Below are positions 53,965 through 62,357 of a DNA stretch of 64,000 bases, piece by piece. A program made the position numbers and the translations under genes. The stretch spans positions 454,224-518,223 of the forward strand of contig NZ_STFZ01000018.1 of assembly GCF_005222845.1 (NCBI RefSeq). The letters are read 5' to 3'. The stretch comes from Rhizobium sp. FY34. Lineage in GTDB: Bacteria; Pseudomonadota; Alphaproteobacteria; Rhizobiales; Rhizobiaceae. The number at the start of each line of letters is the position of its first letter. The first letter of the stretch is position 1. The notes under the pieces were generated by a model. The model saw nothing but the letters and a program-made list of their open reading frames with translations, was not told the DNA's origin and made no database searches.

Positions 53965-54344
53965 GGGGTTGGCTCCCCGCTCAAAAATGGTGCCAGTTCT
54001 TGTTCAAGCATGATGAAGATCGCGTCGGGATTTCCGATGACATCGGCATTGTCAAAGCGCAGGACTGTGAAGCCCTGCTGGGAGAGAAAAGCGTCACGAC
54101 GCTTGTCGTGAAGCCTGCCGCTATCGGTCTCGTGGCTGTCGCCATCGACTTCCACAATAATCCTCGCCGAAAGCCAAGCAAAATCTGCAATGTAAGGTCC
54201 GACAGGCGTTTCACGCCGAAAGCGAGCACCGCGCGGGCGAAAATCGCGCAGCAAATCCCACATTTCCTGTTCCGCTTTTGTCAGCTCCCGGCGAAGTGAT
54301 CTGGCTCGCTTGCGCGTTTTTGTGTCGATATTGGAATGCGGCAT
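53961..54344 (-). CDS. DUF559 (Vsr/PD-(D/E)XK-like) protein inside the ABC operon
   Basis: A 127-residue protein with a basic N-terminus (KTRKRARSLRRELTKAEQEM, then WDLLRDFRPRGARFRRETPV). The endonuclease-like core is IADFAWLSARIIVEVDGDSH, then DKRRDAFLSQQGFTVLRFDN; the Glu-x-Asp-Gly, His and Arg-Asp residues match DUF559. These are Vsr-related and often found as mobile or solitary genes. Its stop overlaps the ABC permease start by 4 bases, so it is translated with the transporter. The function in this operon is unknown. Confidence 0.85.
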   Translation of the reverse strand: MPHSNIDTKTRKRARSLRRELTKAEQEMWDLLRDFRPRGARFRRETPVGPYIADFAWLSARIIVEVDGDSHETDSGRLHDKRRDAFLSQQGFTVLRFDNADVIGNPDAIFIMLEQELAPFLSGEPTP

Positions 54345-54387
54345 TTGGATGTGCCTTCCATCTGGGGCGGTGCCAGTATTTTCCCGT

Positions 54388-54587
54388 CCCCAACCCCTCC
54401 CCACAAGGGGGAGGGGCTTTTCCGCCACCCTCACGGCTGAAGAGATCTTCCGCCATGCTTGGCGCTTTGAGAGCGCGTTGCAACGGCGCTGCATGTCTGG
54501 TGTTTCAGCAAGGTCATGCGGCAATGGTTGAATGCGGGGCAAGCTCCGGGCGCTTGAGCCCCTCCCCCTTGTGGGGAGGGGTTGGGG
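54388..54587. repeat. Palindromic repeat with 31-base perfect arms
   Basis: Arms at 54388-54418 and 54557-54587, CCCCAACCCCTCCCCACAAG followed by GGGGAGGGGCT, are perfect inverted copies around a 138-base loop. It lies between the ABC ATPase gene and the DUF559 gene. It is a GC-rich intergenic repeat of a different sequence family from the ACCCCCCTCTG elements. Confidence 0.85.
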
Positions 54588-54612
54588 AGGGGTCTTTTCT
54601 TTCCTCGCGCTA

Positions 54613-55401
54613 CTATTCCTCATAGCTATGCCCCGCCTTCAGCCCCTGGCGAACCCGATGCGCGATCTCCAGAAACTCTGGCGTTTCGCGAATGTCGAGC
54701 GGGCGCTCGCGCGGCAGTGTGGATTCGATCACGTCGGTGACGCGGCCGGGGCGCGGGCTCATGACCACGATCTTGGTGGAGAGATAGACCGCTTCCGGAA
54801 TGGAATGGGTGACAAAGCAGATGGTCTTGTTCGTCTTGTCCCAGAGCTTCAGGAGTTGCTCGTTCAGATGGTCGCGGACGATCTCATCCAGCGCGCCGAA
54901 GGGCTCGTCCATCAACAGCAGATCGGCATCGAAGGCGAGCGCACGGGCAATCGAGGCGCGCTGCTGCATGCCGCCGGACAATTGCCAGGGGAATTTCTTG
55001 CCGAAGCCGGAAAGATTGACGAGGTCGAGCATCTGTTCGACACGCTGCTTCTGCTCGGCAGCGCCAAAGCCCATGATTTCCAGCGGCAGCGCGATGTTCT
55101 TTTCGATCGTGCGCCAGGGATAGAGGGCTGCGGCCTGGAAGACATAGCCATAGGCACGCGCCAGCCGGGCATTTTCCGGCGTCATGCCATTGATTTCGAT
55201 CGAGCCGCTCGTGTGCTTTTCCAGATCGGCGATGACGCGCAGGAATGTGGTCTTGCCGCAGCCGGACGGGCCGATGAAGGAGACGAAATCGCCCTTCTTG
55301 ATATCGAGATCAACGCCGGTCAGCGCATGCACCGGGCCATCGCCGGTCTCGAAAGTGAGGCCCAGATTTTTGGCGGAGACGACGGAGGCGGGCGAATTCA
55401 T
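54613..55401 (-). CDS. ABC transporter ATPase (ThiZ/SsuB type)
   Basis: A 262-residue ATPase. Walker A is GPSGCGKTT, the Q-loop is YGYVFQAAALYPWRTIEKNI, the signature is LSGGMQQRASIARALAFDAD and Walker B is LLMDEPFGALDE, with the H-loop in CFVTHSIPEAV. It drives the NMT1-type transporter. It begins the 54.6-51.2 kb block, divergent from the cupin gene. Confidence 0.92.
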   Translation of the reverse strand: MNSPASVVSAKNLGLTFETGDGPVHALTGVDLDIKKGDFVSFIGPSGCGKTTFLRVIADLEKHTSGSIEINGMTPENARLARAYGYVFQAAALYPWRTIEKNIALPLEIMGFGAAEQKQRVEQMLDLVNLSGFGKKFPWQLSGGMQQRASIARALAFDADLLLMDEPFGALDEIVRDHLNEQLLKLWDKTNKTICFVTHSIPEAVYLSTKIVVMSPRPGRVTDVIESTLPRERPLDIRETPEFLEIAHRVRQGLKAGHSYEE

Positions 55402-55525
55402 GGCGCAAGCTCCGGGAGGCGAGGGGACATGGAAAGCGGCATTTTATCTGTTATCTTCTGTGAATGAGGCCGTGCCGGCAGGCCTTGGGAGCCGCCGCCG
55501 GAAGGGCTGTTGGAGGGATTGGACC

Positions 55526-55936
55526 ATGGACGCATCATTAAAACCCACCTGCCGGCTGGTGAAGCCCGGCGCCACCTATGACGGCAAGCAGGGCCTGCGC
55601 TATTTCGAGGGCATTGCGGCCGAAACGGTGGGCTCCACCGGCATCTGCATGCATATCCTGACCATGCCGCCCGGCGCGCGTGCCAAAGCCCATCTGCATG
55701 AGAGCCATGAAACGGCGATCTACATGCTGTCGGGCAAGGCGGACACCTGGTATGGCGACAGGCTGGAACACCATGTCGTCGTCAGCGCGGGCGAACTGTT
55801 CTACATTCCGGCGGGCGTGCCACATCTGCCGGCCAATAGCTCGGATGAACCGGCCACCGCCATCATTGCCCGCACCGATCCGCGCGAGCAGGAAAGCGTG
55901 GTGTTGCTGCCGGAACTGGAGGGTTTGGTTCCGTAA
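55526..55936 (+). CDS. Small cupin-domain protein
   Basis: A 136-residue single-domain cupin. Motif 1 (ARAKAHLHESHETAIYMLSG) has metal His residues, and motif 2 is GELFYIPAGVPHLPAN. GGAGGG precedes the ATG. It is placed between the transporter and the dihydropyrimidinase on the opposite strand, so it may act on an intermediate of that pathway, but the substrate is unknown. A longer open frame upstream is not supported. Confidence 0.83.
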   Translation: MDASLKPTCRLVKPGATYDGKQGLRYFEGIAAETVGSTGICMHILTMPPGARAKAHLHESHETAIYMLSGKADTWYGDRLEHHVVVSAGELFYIPAGVPHLPANSSDEPATAIIARTDPREQESVVLLPELEGLVP

Positions 55937-55969
55937 AGGATATCTTCCGCTCGACGCTGCGCCGACCGC

Positions 55970-56047
55970 ACCCCCCTCTGTCCTGCCGGACGACCAGGGT
56001 TGAGCCACGGGTCTCAACCCTGGTCGTCCGGCAGGGCAGAGGGGGGT
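55970..56047. repeat. RIME-like palindrome between cupin and hydA genes
   Basis: Arms of 35 bases (55970-56004 and 56013-56047) with one mismatch and an 8-base loop. The outer ends start ACCCCCCTCTGTCCTGCCGG, as in the urt-operon repeat, but the inside is different. It lies between two convergent genes and could form a bidirectional terminator. Confidence 0.87.
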
Positions 56048-56082
56048 ATGCAACGCGCCCATGGCTGCCATCATCCGCCCGC

Positions 56083-57537
56083 TCACACTCCGCTTGCCGG
56101 AATGCCGCTGCGCTCCACCTTGCGCGGCGCGGTCAGTTCCTTCCATGTCGACAGCGCCTTGGAAACCGCCGGATAGGGCTCGCGGGAAACGAACTGGCCA
56201 TGGCCCTCGCGGGTCTTGATGGCGCCTTCCTCGATGGCCACCACGCCGCGTGTCAGCGTATAGCGCGGCAGGCCCTTCACGGTCTTGCCCTCAAAGACAT
56301 TGTAATCAATCGCCGATTGCTGCGCCTTGGCGCTGATGGTCTTGGTCAGCGTCGGGTCCCAGACGACGAGATCGGCATCGGCGCCCACCAGAATGGCGCC
56401 CTTTCGCGGATAGACGTTGAGGATCTTGGCAATATTGGTGGAGGTGACGGCGACGAATTCGTTCATGGTGATGCGCCCGGTTGCCACGCCATAGGTCCAC
56501 AGCATCGGCATGCGGTCTTCCAATCCCCCGGTGCCGTTCGGGATCTTGCGGAAATCGCCCACACCATAGCGCTTCTGCTCGGTGGTAAAGGCGCAGTGGT
56601 CGGTTGCCACCACCTGCAGCGAGCCGCTCGCAAGCCCCGCCCAGAGACTGTCCTGATGCAGCTTGTTACGGAAGGGGGGCGACATGACGCGCCGCGCCGC
56701 ATGGTCCCAGTCGGGATTGGCATATTCGCTCTCATCCAGCGTCAGGTGCTGGATCAGCGGCTCGCCATAGACGCGCATGCCATTTTGCCGGGCGCGGCGG
56801 ATGGCCTCATGCGCCTGTTCGCAGGACGTATGCACCACGTAAAGCGGTGCGCCCGCCATATCGGCAATGATGATGGCGCGGTTGGTGGCTTCGCCTTCCA
56901 CGGTGGCGGGGCGGGAATAGGCATGCGCTTCCGGGCCATTATTGCCGGCATCCATCAGCTTTTCCTGCATGGCAGCCACCACGTCGCCGTTTTCGGCATG
57001 CACCAGCGGCAGGGCGCCCAATTCGGCGCAGCGCGAAAACGAGGCGAACATCTCGTCATCATTCACCATCAGCGCGCCCTTATAGGCCATGAAATGCTTG
57101 AAAGTGTTGATGCCTCTTTCCTGAACGACGGTCTTCATATCGTTGAACACCTGTTCGCCCCACCAGGTGACGGACATGTGGAAGGAATAGTCGCAAGCGG
57201 CGCGGGTTGCCTTGTTGTCCCAGCGTTTCAGGGCGTCCAGCAGAGACTGGCCGGGATCGGGCAGGCAGAAATCCACCACCATCGTCGTGCCGCCGGCAAG
57301 CGCTGCGCGCGTGCCGCTTTCGAAATCATCGGCGGAATAGGTGCCCATGAACGGCATTTCCAGATGCACATGCGGATCGATGCCGCCCGGCATGACATAA
57401 CAGCCGGTGGCATCCAGAACCGTCTCGCCGGAAAGGTTCGGGCCGATCTCGATGATCCGGCCAGCGTCCACTTTCACATCGGCCTTGTAGGTGAGATCGG
57501 CCGTGACGATCGTGCCGTTCTTGATGACTGTGGTCAT
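56083..57537 (-). CDS. hydA: Dihydropyrimidinase (D-hydantoinase)
   Basis: A 484-residue amidohydrolase. Metal ligands are HVHLEMPFMGT near residue 57, and the carbamylated Lys is in FKHFMAYKGALMV. VVATDHCAFTTEQKRYGVGD carries the Asp/His of the active site. It opens 5,6-dihydrouracil or dihydrothymine (and hydantoins) to N-carbamoyl-beta-amino acids. The start at 57537 gives the family N-terminus TTVIKNGTIVTADLTYKADV; a longer in-frame start is present at 57576. It lies in the operon between the carbamoyl hydrolase and the transporter. Confidence 0.93.
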   Translation of the reverse strand: MTTVIKNGTIVTADLTYKADVKVDAGRIIEIGPNLSGETVLDATGCYVMPGGIDPHVHLEMPFMGTYSADDFESGTRAALAGGTTMVVDFCLPDPGQSLLDALKRWDNKATRAACDYSFHMSVTWWGEQVFNDMKTVVQERGINTFKHFMAYKGALMVNDDEMFASFSRCAELGALPLVHAENGDVVAAMQEKLMDAGNNGPEAHAYSRPATVEGEATNRAIIIADMAGAPLYVVHTSCEQAHEAIRRARQNGMRVYGEPLIQHLTLDESEYANPDWDHAARRVMSPPFRNKLHQDSLWAGLASGSLQVVATDHCAFTTEQKRYGVGDFRKIPNGTGGLEDRMPMLWTYGVATGRITMNEFVAVTSTNIAKILNVYPRKGAILVGADADLVVWDPTLTKTISAKAQQSAIDYNVFEGKTVKGLPRYTLTRGVVAIEEGAIKTREGHGQFVSREPYPAVSKALSTWKELTAPRKVERSGIPASGV

Positions 57538-57664
57538 GGGTCCCGTTCCCTCTCTGTCTATCGAGCAGAGGGGCACCCCACGCGGGTGCCCTTGGCTCCG
57601 CGTTATCTATCCTGCGTTTCCGGCAGTTGTGGTTATGCCCTGGTGATGGTCTTCATGCTTGTTG

Positions 57665-57868
57665 TCAGGCCTCGACGAGATCGAGGCGTTTTTCGATGCG
57701 CAGGACACGAAGGTCCATTCTATCAAGCCGTGTCGAGATGCTGGCGTATTGCTGCTCAAGAAAACCGAGCCGCTCCTTGATCTCCAGGAGGTCGTTGGAA
57801 TGCTTCTCCTGCGTCGCGCGGATCGCGCGCAACATCTCAAGCACGACACTCTCTGTTGATGGCGATAT
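57665..57868 (-). CDS. Small coiled-coil protein, possible AUA start
   Basis: An open frame on the minus strand codes ISPSTESVVLEMLRAIRATQ and on to RLDLVEA (67 residues), with heptad repeats such as NDLLEIKERLGFLEQQ and ISTRLDRMDLRVLRIEKR. A GGAGAGAG ribosome site lies at normal distance before an ATA codon at 57868; the first normal start is a GTG at 57844, which removes eight residues. It is not a shadow of another gene. It is probably a small coiled-coil protein of the rhizobial type that lies between pyd genes, with either a rare AUA start or an altered start codon. Its function is unknown. Confidence 0.55.
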   Translation of the reverse strand: MSPSTESVVLEMLRAIRATQEKHSNDLLEIKERLGFLEQQYASISTRLDRMDLRVLRIEKRLDLVEA

Positions 57869-57917
57869 GGCTCTCTCTCCGAGGATGCGCTATGTGCCAA
57901 TTGTAACGCGAAAACAC

Positions 57918-59171
57918 TCACCCGACAATCTCCGCCGTTTCAACCACCGCGTGAAACAGCACGTCGCAGCCGGCTGCTGCCCAGTCCCTGGAAATCTCTT
58001 CCGCCTCGTTGTGGGAAAGGCCGCCGACGCAGGGGCACATGATCATGGTGGAGGGCGCAAGCTTGGCCGCCCAGCAGGCATCGTGGCCGGCGCCGGAAAT
58101 CAGGTTCATATGGCTATAGCCAAGCTTTTCGGCGGCTGAACGGACGCGTTCCACCAGAACCGGATCGAATGTTACCGGATCGAAATGGCCGACCGCTTCC
58201 ACCGAGCAACCGACGCCGAGCGCCTCGCAGATCCTGGCCGCTTCCGCCTCGATCTTTGCCCGCATGCGGTCGAGCTTCTCTTGGCTTGGCGTGCGCAGAT
58301 CGACGGTGAACACGACCTTGCCGGGCAGAACATTGCGGGAATTGGGCGAGAAGAACACCTGGCCAACGCCGGCGACGGCGCCCGGTTGCTCTTCCATGGC
58401 GACGCCCTGCACCATTTCGATGATGCGCGACAGAGCCAGGCCTGCATTGACGCGCATGGCCATGGGCGTCGAGCCCGTATGCGCTTCGCGGCCTGTCAGC
58501 GTGAATTCCAGCCACCAGAGGCCCTGGCAATGGGTGACGACACCGATCTGCTTTTCCTCGGCTTCGAGGATTGGGCCCTGTTCGATGTGATATTCAAAAT
58601 AGGCGTGCATTTTTCGCGCGCCGACCTGTTCCTCGCCCAGCCAGCCGATGCGCTTCAGTTCATCGCCATAGGTCTTGCCGTCCGGGTCGCGGCGGGAATA
58701 GGCGTAATCCAGCGAATGCACGCCGGCAAACACGCCGGATGCCAGCATGGCGGGCGCAAAGCGCGCGCCTTCCTCATTGGCCCAGTTGGTGACGACGATC
58801 GGGTGTTTCGTCTGGATGTTGAGATCGTTCAGCGTGCGGATGACTTCGAGCCCGGCGAGCACGCCGAGCACGCCATCATATTTGCCACCCGTCGGCTGCG
58901 TATCCAGATGGCTGCCGATATAGACGGGAAGCGCATCGGGATCGGTGCCGGGGCGGGTCGCAAACATCGTGCCCATCTGATCGACGCCGGTGGAAAGCCC
59001 CGCCTCATCGCACCAGCGCTTGAACAGGTGGCGCCCTTCGCCATCGGCATCCGTCAGTGTCTGGCGGTTATTGCCGCCGGCAATGCCGGGGCCGATCTTG
59101 GCCATATCCATCAGCATGTCCCACAGCCGATCGCCGTTTACACGCAAGTTCTCGCCTGGCGCCGCCACCAT
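57918..59171 (-). CDS. N-carbamoyl-amino-acid hydrolase (beta-ureidopropionase-like)
   Basis: A 417-residue M20-type zinc amidohydrolase of the allantoate/N-carbamoyl-amino-acid family. Metal ligands are in GSHLDTQPTGGKYDGVLGVL, NWANEEGARFAPAMLASGVF and YHIEQGP, and GAGHDACWAAKLAP is near residue 370. Next to hydA and RutR it most likely hydrolyses N-carbamoyl-beta-alanine to beta-alanine, CO2 and NH3 (PydC role); allantoate as substrate cannot be excluded. It leads the minus-strand catabolic genes; a RutR-like operator is 129 bases upstream. Confidence 0.9.
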   Translation of the reverse strand: MVAAPGENLRVNGDRLWDMLMDMAKIGPGIAGGNNRQTLTDADGEGRHLFKRWCDEAGLSTGVDQMGTMFATRPGTDPDALPVYIGSHLDTQPTGGKYDGVLGVLAGLEVIRTLNDLNIQTKHPIVVTNWANEEGARFAPAMLASGVFAGVHSLDYAYSRRDPDGKTYGDELKRIGWLGEEQVGARKMHAYFEYHIEQGPILEAEEKQIGVVTHCQGLWWLEFTLTGREAHTGSTPMAMRVNAGLALSRIIEMVQGVAMEEQPGAVAGVGQVFFSPNSRNVLPGKVVFTVDLRTPSQEKLDRMRAKIEAEAARICEALGVGCSVEAVGHFDPVTFDPVLVERVRSAAEKLGYSHMNLISGAGHDACWAAKLAPSTMIMCPCVGGLSHNEAEEISRDWAAAGCDVLFHAVVETAEIVG

Positions 59172-59299
59172 TCGTTCATTCCTTCATCTGTTCAGGCCTG
59201 GGGTCTGATGCCCGGCTGCTGTTCCCATGCGGTCTGGCGCGCATCTTCTTATGGCGGGGCAAGCAATGGCTTGCCTTTGCCGGATGCGTCGCCGATAAA

Positions 59300-59315
59300 T
59301 TGACCGGTTGGTAAA
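59300..59315. promoter_or_regulatory. RutR-like operator between the divergent genes
   Basis: TTGACCG-GT-TGGTAAA matches the RutR consensus TTGACCA-NN-TGGTCAA at 12 of 14 defined positions. It lies midway between the carbamoyl hydrolase start (59171) and rutR (59461). It suggests RutR controls both directions. Confidence 0.65.
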
Positions 59316-59460
59316 ATATTACAATTTCCGTGCTGGCACTCAAGTCGAAAAACGCCGACGGGATGAAAAAATGAACACAATTCCGGCAGAAGAGTTGCCG
59401 GGGTAAAATTTGTGCATCTGCGTCTTGCCCGGCGCAGTGCAAGAGGAGATAACGAGATCC

Positions 59461-60105
59461 ATGATTCCAAGAGCGGCGAAGACGCAGCGACGAACGCGCA
59501 TCCAGGAGGAGAAAGAGGAGAAGATCCTCGAGGCCGCGCTCGACGTGTTTTCCGCCTATGGTTTTCGCGGCGCAACGATTGACCAGATCGCCGATGCGGC
59601 GGGCATGTCCAAGCCCAATCTTCTTTATTATTTCCGCACCAAGGAGGCCGTGCACCGCACGCTTCTCGACCGCATGCTGTTTACCTGGCTGGAGCCGCTG
59701 CGCGCGCTGGATGCCGATGGCAATCCGGAACAGGAAATCCGCTCCTATATTCGCCGCAAGCTGGAAATGTCGCGGGATTTTCCCCGCGAAAGCCGGCTTT
59801 TCGCCAATGAGATCCTGCAGGGCGCACCGCATATCGAGGATGAATTGACCGGCCCGTTGAAGACGCTGGTGGATGAGAAGGCGCTGGTGATCCGCGCCTG
59901 GATCAAGGCCGGCAAGATCGCAAAATGCGATCCCTATCACCTGATCTTCTCCATCTGGTCGACCACCCAGCATTATGCGGATTTTGATGTTCAGGTGCGC
60001 GCCGTGCTCGGCGACAAGGCCGGCGAGGGGCGTTTCGAAGATGCCGCGCGACATCTGGAAGAACTGTTTCTGCGCGGGTTGACGGTGGAAAAGCCCAGTG
60101 TTTGA
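59461..60105 (+). CDS. rutR: TetR-family regulator RutR
   Basis: A 214-residue TetR-type repressor. The HTH is FRGATIDQIADAAGMSKPNL with LYYFRTKEAVHRTLLDRMLF. The C-terminal body closely follows RutR: RRKLEMSRDFPRESRLFANE, then LTGPLKTLVDEKALVIRAWI and FSIWSTTQHYADFDVQVRAV. E. coli RutR binds uracil and thymine and controls pyrimidine genes. An upstream in-frame ATG at 59410 exists but has no homologous N-terminus. It is divergent from the pyrimidine-catabolism genes. Confidence 0.93.
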   Translation: MIPRAAKTQRRTRIQEEKEEKILEAALDVFSAYGFRGATIDQIADAAGMSKPNLLYYFRTKEAVHRTLLDRMLFTWLEPLRALDADGNPEQEIRSYIRRKLEMSRDFPRESRLFANEILQGAPHIEDELTGPLKTLVDEKALVIRAWIKAGKIAKCDPYHLIFSIWSTTQHYADFDVQVRAVLGDKAGEGRFEDAARHLEELFLRGLTVEKPSV

Positions 60106-60111
60106 GCCGGC

Positions 60112-61146
60112 TCAAAACCCGGTGAGCTTCACCATCAGATAGCCGAAGCCCGAGATGAACAGCCAGCCGAAGGCGCCAAGCGCCAGGGGCCGCAACCCGC
60201 GCGCTGCAAGCTGCCGTACCTGCGTTTGCAGGCCCATGGCGGCAAGCCCGCAGGAGAGAAGGAAGGTCGCCGTCTGGCTGGCTGCGTGACTGAGCGCCGG
60301 CGGCAGGCTGGCTGCGCTGTTGACCAGGACCATCAGCAGAAAGCCAATGACGAACCAGGGGAAGGGCGTGGCGCCTGCCTTTTCGCCCGAAGGCTTGCGA
60401 AACAGCGTGAGCGCCAGCATCAGCACCAGCGGTGCCAGCAGCATGACGCGGGCAAGCTTGGCAATCGTGCCATATTGGCCGGCCACAGTGCCGGCCTGGA
60501 AGGTGGCGGCCACCACCTGCGCCACTTCGTGGATCGTGGCGCCCGACCAAAGGCCGTAGCTGACCGCATCTAGCGAGAGTGGTGCCGCCAGTAGCGGAAA
60601 ACTCAGCATCGACAGCGAGCCGAAGATCGTGACGCAGGCCACCGCATAGGCCACATCCTCCTCGCGACCGCGCACGGCGGCATTGGCGGCAATCACGGCA
60701 GACGCGCCGCAGACGGATGTGCCGGCGGCGATCAGTCCCGTCAGGCGCCTGTCTACGCCAAGCGCGTGGCCGGCCAGCATTACGGCGGCAAAACTCGTGA
60801 CAAGCGTTGCCGTCACCACCGTCAGGCCCGGGAGGCCGAGCGACATCAGTTGCGAGAGCGTAATCTGCAGCCCAAGCAGAATGATGCCGAGCCGCAGCAG
60901 CCGTTTCAGCGAAAATGTCATGCCGGGGCGGCACAGCGCAGGCGGCTGGCGCAGATTGCCCATCACCATGCCGATGATGATCGACAGGATCAGCGGCGAC
61001 AGCGTCTCTACGCCCGACAGCGCGCGGATCGCCATGGCGATGGCCGCAACAGCAACCGTGAGGCCAAGGCCGGGGAATAGTTCGCCGAGGCCGGCGATGG
61101 TGCCGGGTACGGTCGATCGTGGTGTGGGCAAGGGGCGCATGAGCAT
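60112..61146 (-). CDS. YeiH-like (UPF0324) membrane transporter
   Basis: A 344-residue protein with about ten hydrophobic segments: LGIILLGLQITLSQLMSLGL, then GTSVCGASAVIAANAAVRGR, and the SGATIHEVAQVVAATFQAG motif typical of the PSE/YeiH family (annotated as putative sulfate exporters). It is divergent from a LysR gene, as E. coli yeiH is from yeiE. The substrate is uncertain. Confidence 0.9.
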   Translation of the reverse strand: MLMRPLPTPRSTVPGTIAGLGELFPGLGLTVAVAAIAMAIRALSGVETLSPLILSIIIGMVMGNLRQPPALCRPGMTFSLKRLLRLGIILLGLQITLSQLMSLGLPGLTVVTATLVTSFAAVMLAGHALGVDRRLTGLIAAGTSVCGASAVIAANAAVRGREEDVAYAVACVTIFGSLSMLSFPLLAAPLSLDAVSYGLWSGATIHEVAQVVAATFQAGTVAGQYGTIAKLARVMLLAPLVLMLALTLFRKPSGEKAGATPFPWFVIGFLLMVLVNSAASLPPALSHAASQTATFLLSCGLAAMGLQTQVRQLAARGLRPLALGAFGWLFISGFGYLMVKLTGF

Positions 61147-61243
61147 GGCGGTGTTCCGGTTCGCCGCCAGTCTCGTTCATCTTCATTCATCACTCCAACA
61201 AGTTGATCTTGTCATTTCAATCGGAAAAGACGATGATTTCGCC

Positions 61244-62125
61244 ATGACACTCGAGCAGTTGCGCATTTTCGTGGACGTGGCGGAACGCCTGCATGTGACG
61301 CGGGCGGCAGAGCATTTGCATCTGACGCAATCCTCCGTCAGTGCAGCACTTGCGGCGCTGGAGGCGCGCCACGGGGTCAAACTGTTCAATCGGGTGGGGC
61401 GTGGCATCGAATTGACGCAGGCCGGCGCGCTTTTTCTGCCTTCCGCCCGCGCCGTGCTGGAGAAGGCCGGTGATGCCGCACGTCTGTTGAAGGATCTCTC
61501 CGGCGCGCCGTCTGGAACGCTGTCGATCCATGCCAGCCAGACGGTGGCAAGCTATTTTCTGCCCTCGCGGCTGATGCGTTATCATGAAATTCACCCGCAG
61601 GTGGACCTGGCCATCAGTGTTGGCAATACGCGCCAGGCGGCGGATGCGGTGCTGTGTGGCGCCTCGGATCTGGCGGTGGTCGAGGGCCGGGTGGATGAGC
61701 CGGCTTTGCTGCTGACCAAGGTTGGCGAGGACCGGCTTGTTCTGGTTGTCGGGCGCCGGCACCGATGGGCAAAGGGTGAGGGGCTAATGCCGAGCGATCT
61801 GCTCGACACTGACTGGATCCACCGGGAAGACGGGTCCGGCACGCGCGCGGCGCTGGAAGAGGAACTCTCGCGGCTGGGCATTGCGCCATCTGCCCTGCGG
61901 GTGGCGCTGGAGCTTCCCTCCAACGAGGCGGTGATTGCCGCCGTGGCCGCCGGCACCAGCGCTGCCGTTCTCTCATTTCGTGCCGTGGAGGCGCATCTGG
62001 CGCAGGGGCGGCTGGTGATGCCTGATTTTCCCATGCCGAGCCGGCTGTTCTTTCTTGCCCGCCACCGCGAACGGCACGTGACGCGCGCCATGCGGGCGAT
62101 GGTGGACCTGATGGGCGAGGGGTAG
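61244..62125 (+). CDS. LysR-family regulator, YeiE-like
   Basis: A 293-residue LysR protein. The HTH is LTQSSVSAALAALEARHGVK within LEQLRIFVDVAERLHVTRAA, and the effector domain follows (LSGAPSGTLSIHASQTVASY). It is divergent from the YeiH-like gene with a 97-base gap and probably controls it, as YeiE does with YeiH. The ATG at 61244 starts the normal M-T-L-E-Q-L N-terminus. Confidence 0.92.
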   Translation: MTLEQLRIFVDVAERLHVTRAAEHLHLTQSSVSAALAALEARHGVKLFNRVGRGIELTQAGALFLPSARAVLEKAGDAARLLKDLSGAPSGTLSIHASQTVASYFLPSRLMRYHEIHPQVDLAISVGNTRQAADAVLCGASDLAVVEGRVDEPALLLTKVGEDRLVLVVGRRHRWAKGEGLMPSDLLDTDWIHREDGSGTRAALEEELSRLGIAPSALRVALELPSNEAVIAAVAAGTSAAVLSFRAVEAHLAQGRLVMPDFPMPSRLFFLARHRERHVTRAMRAMVDLMGEG

Positions 62126-62159
62126 GGTTTAGGGGAAGCGTGGCTGTTCTTGCCTCCAT

Positions 62160-62325
62160 CCCCCTCTGGCTGCCGCCATCTCCCCCACAAGGGGGGAGAC
62201 CGCAGAACATTTCCCGCACGACCAAGTCAGCCTTCTTATCCTATGCGGCAATCATTTGTTTTTCGGGCACGCTTGCCGCACTCCTTCTCCCCCCTTGTGG
62301 GGGAGATGGCGGCAGCCAGAGGGGG
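62160..62325. repeat. Palindromic repeat with 40-base perfect arms
   Basis: Arms at 62160-62199 and 62286-62325 are perfect inverted copies (CCCCCTCTGGCTGCCGCCAT at the outer end, with inner CCCCCACAAGGGGGG) around an 86-base loop. It resembles the other long palindromes in outline but has a diverged sequence. It is located just after the LysR gene. Confidence 0.85.
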
Positions 62326-62357
62326 AACTTCAACCTAAAGCCCTCCGAGGACGTCAT

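Noticed and set aside
51193..55401. Thiamine-precursor (ThiXYZ) transporter with a TPP riboswitch
   Set aside because: The binding protein is NMT1-like, but I see no TPP riboswitch pattern upstream of any gene in the block, and the neighbours are pyrimidine-catabolism genes with RutR.
57659..57859. Plus-strand frame of 66 codons between hydA and the carbamoyl hydrolase
   Set aside because: The opposite strand encodes a clear heptad-repeat protein with a ribosome site; the plus frame is its shadow.
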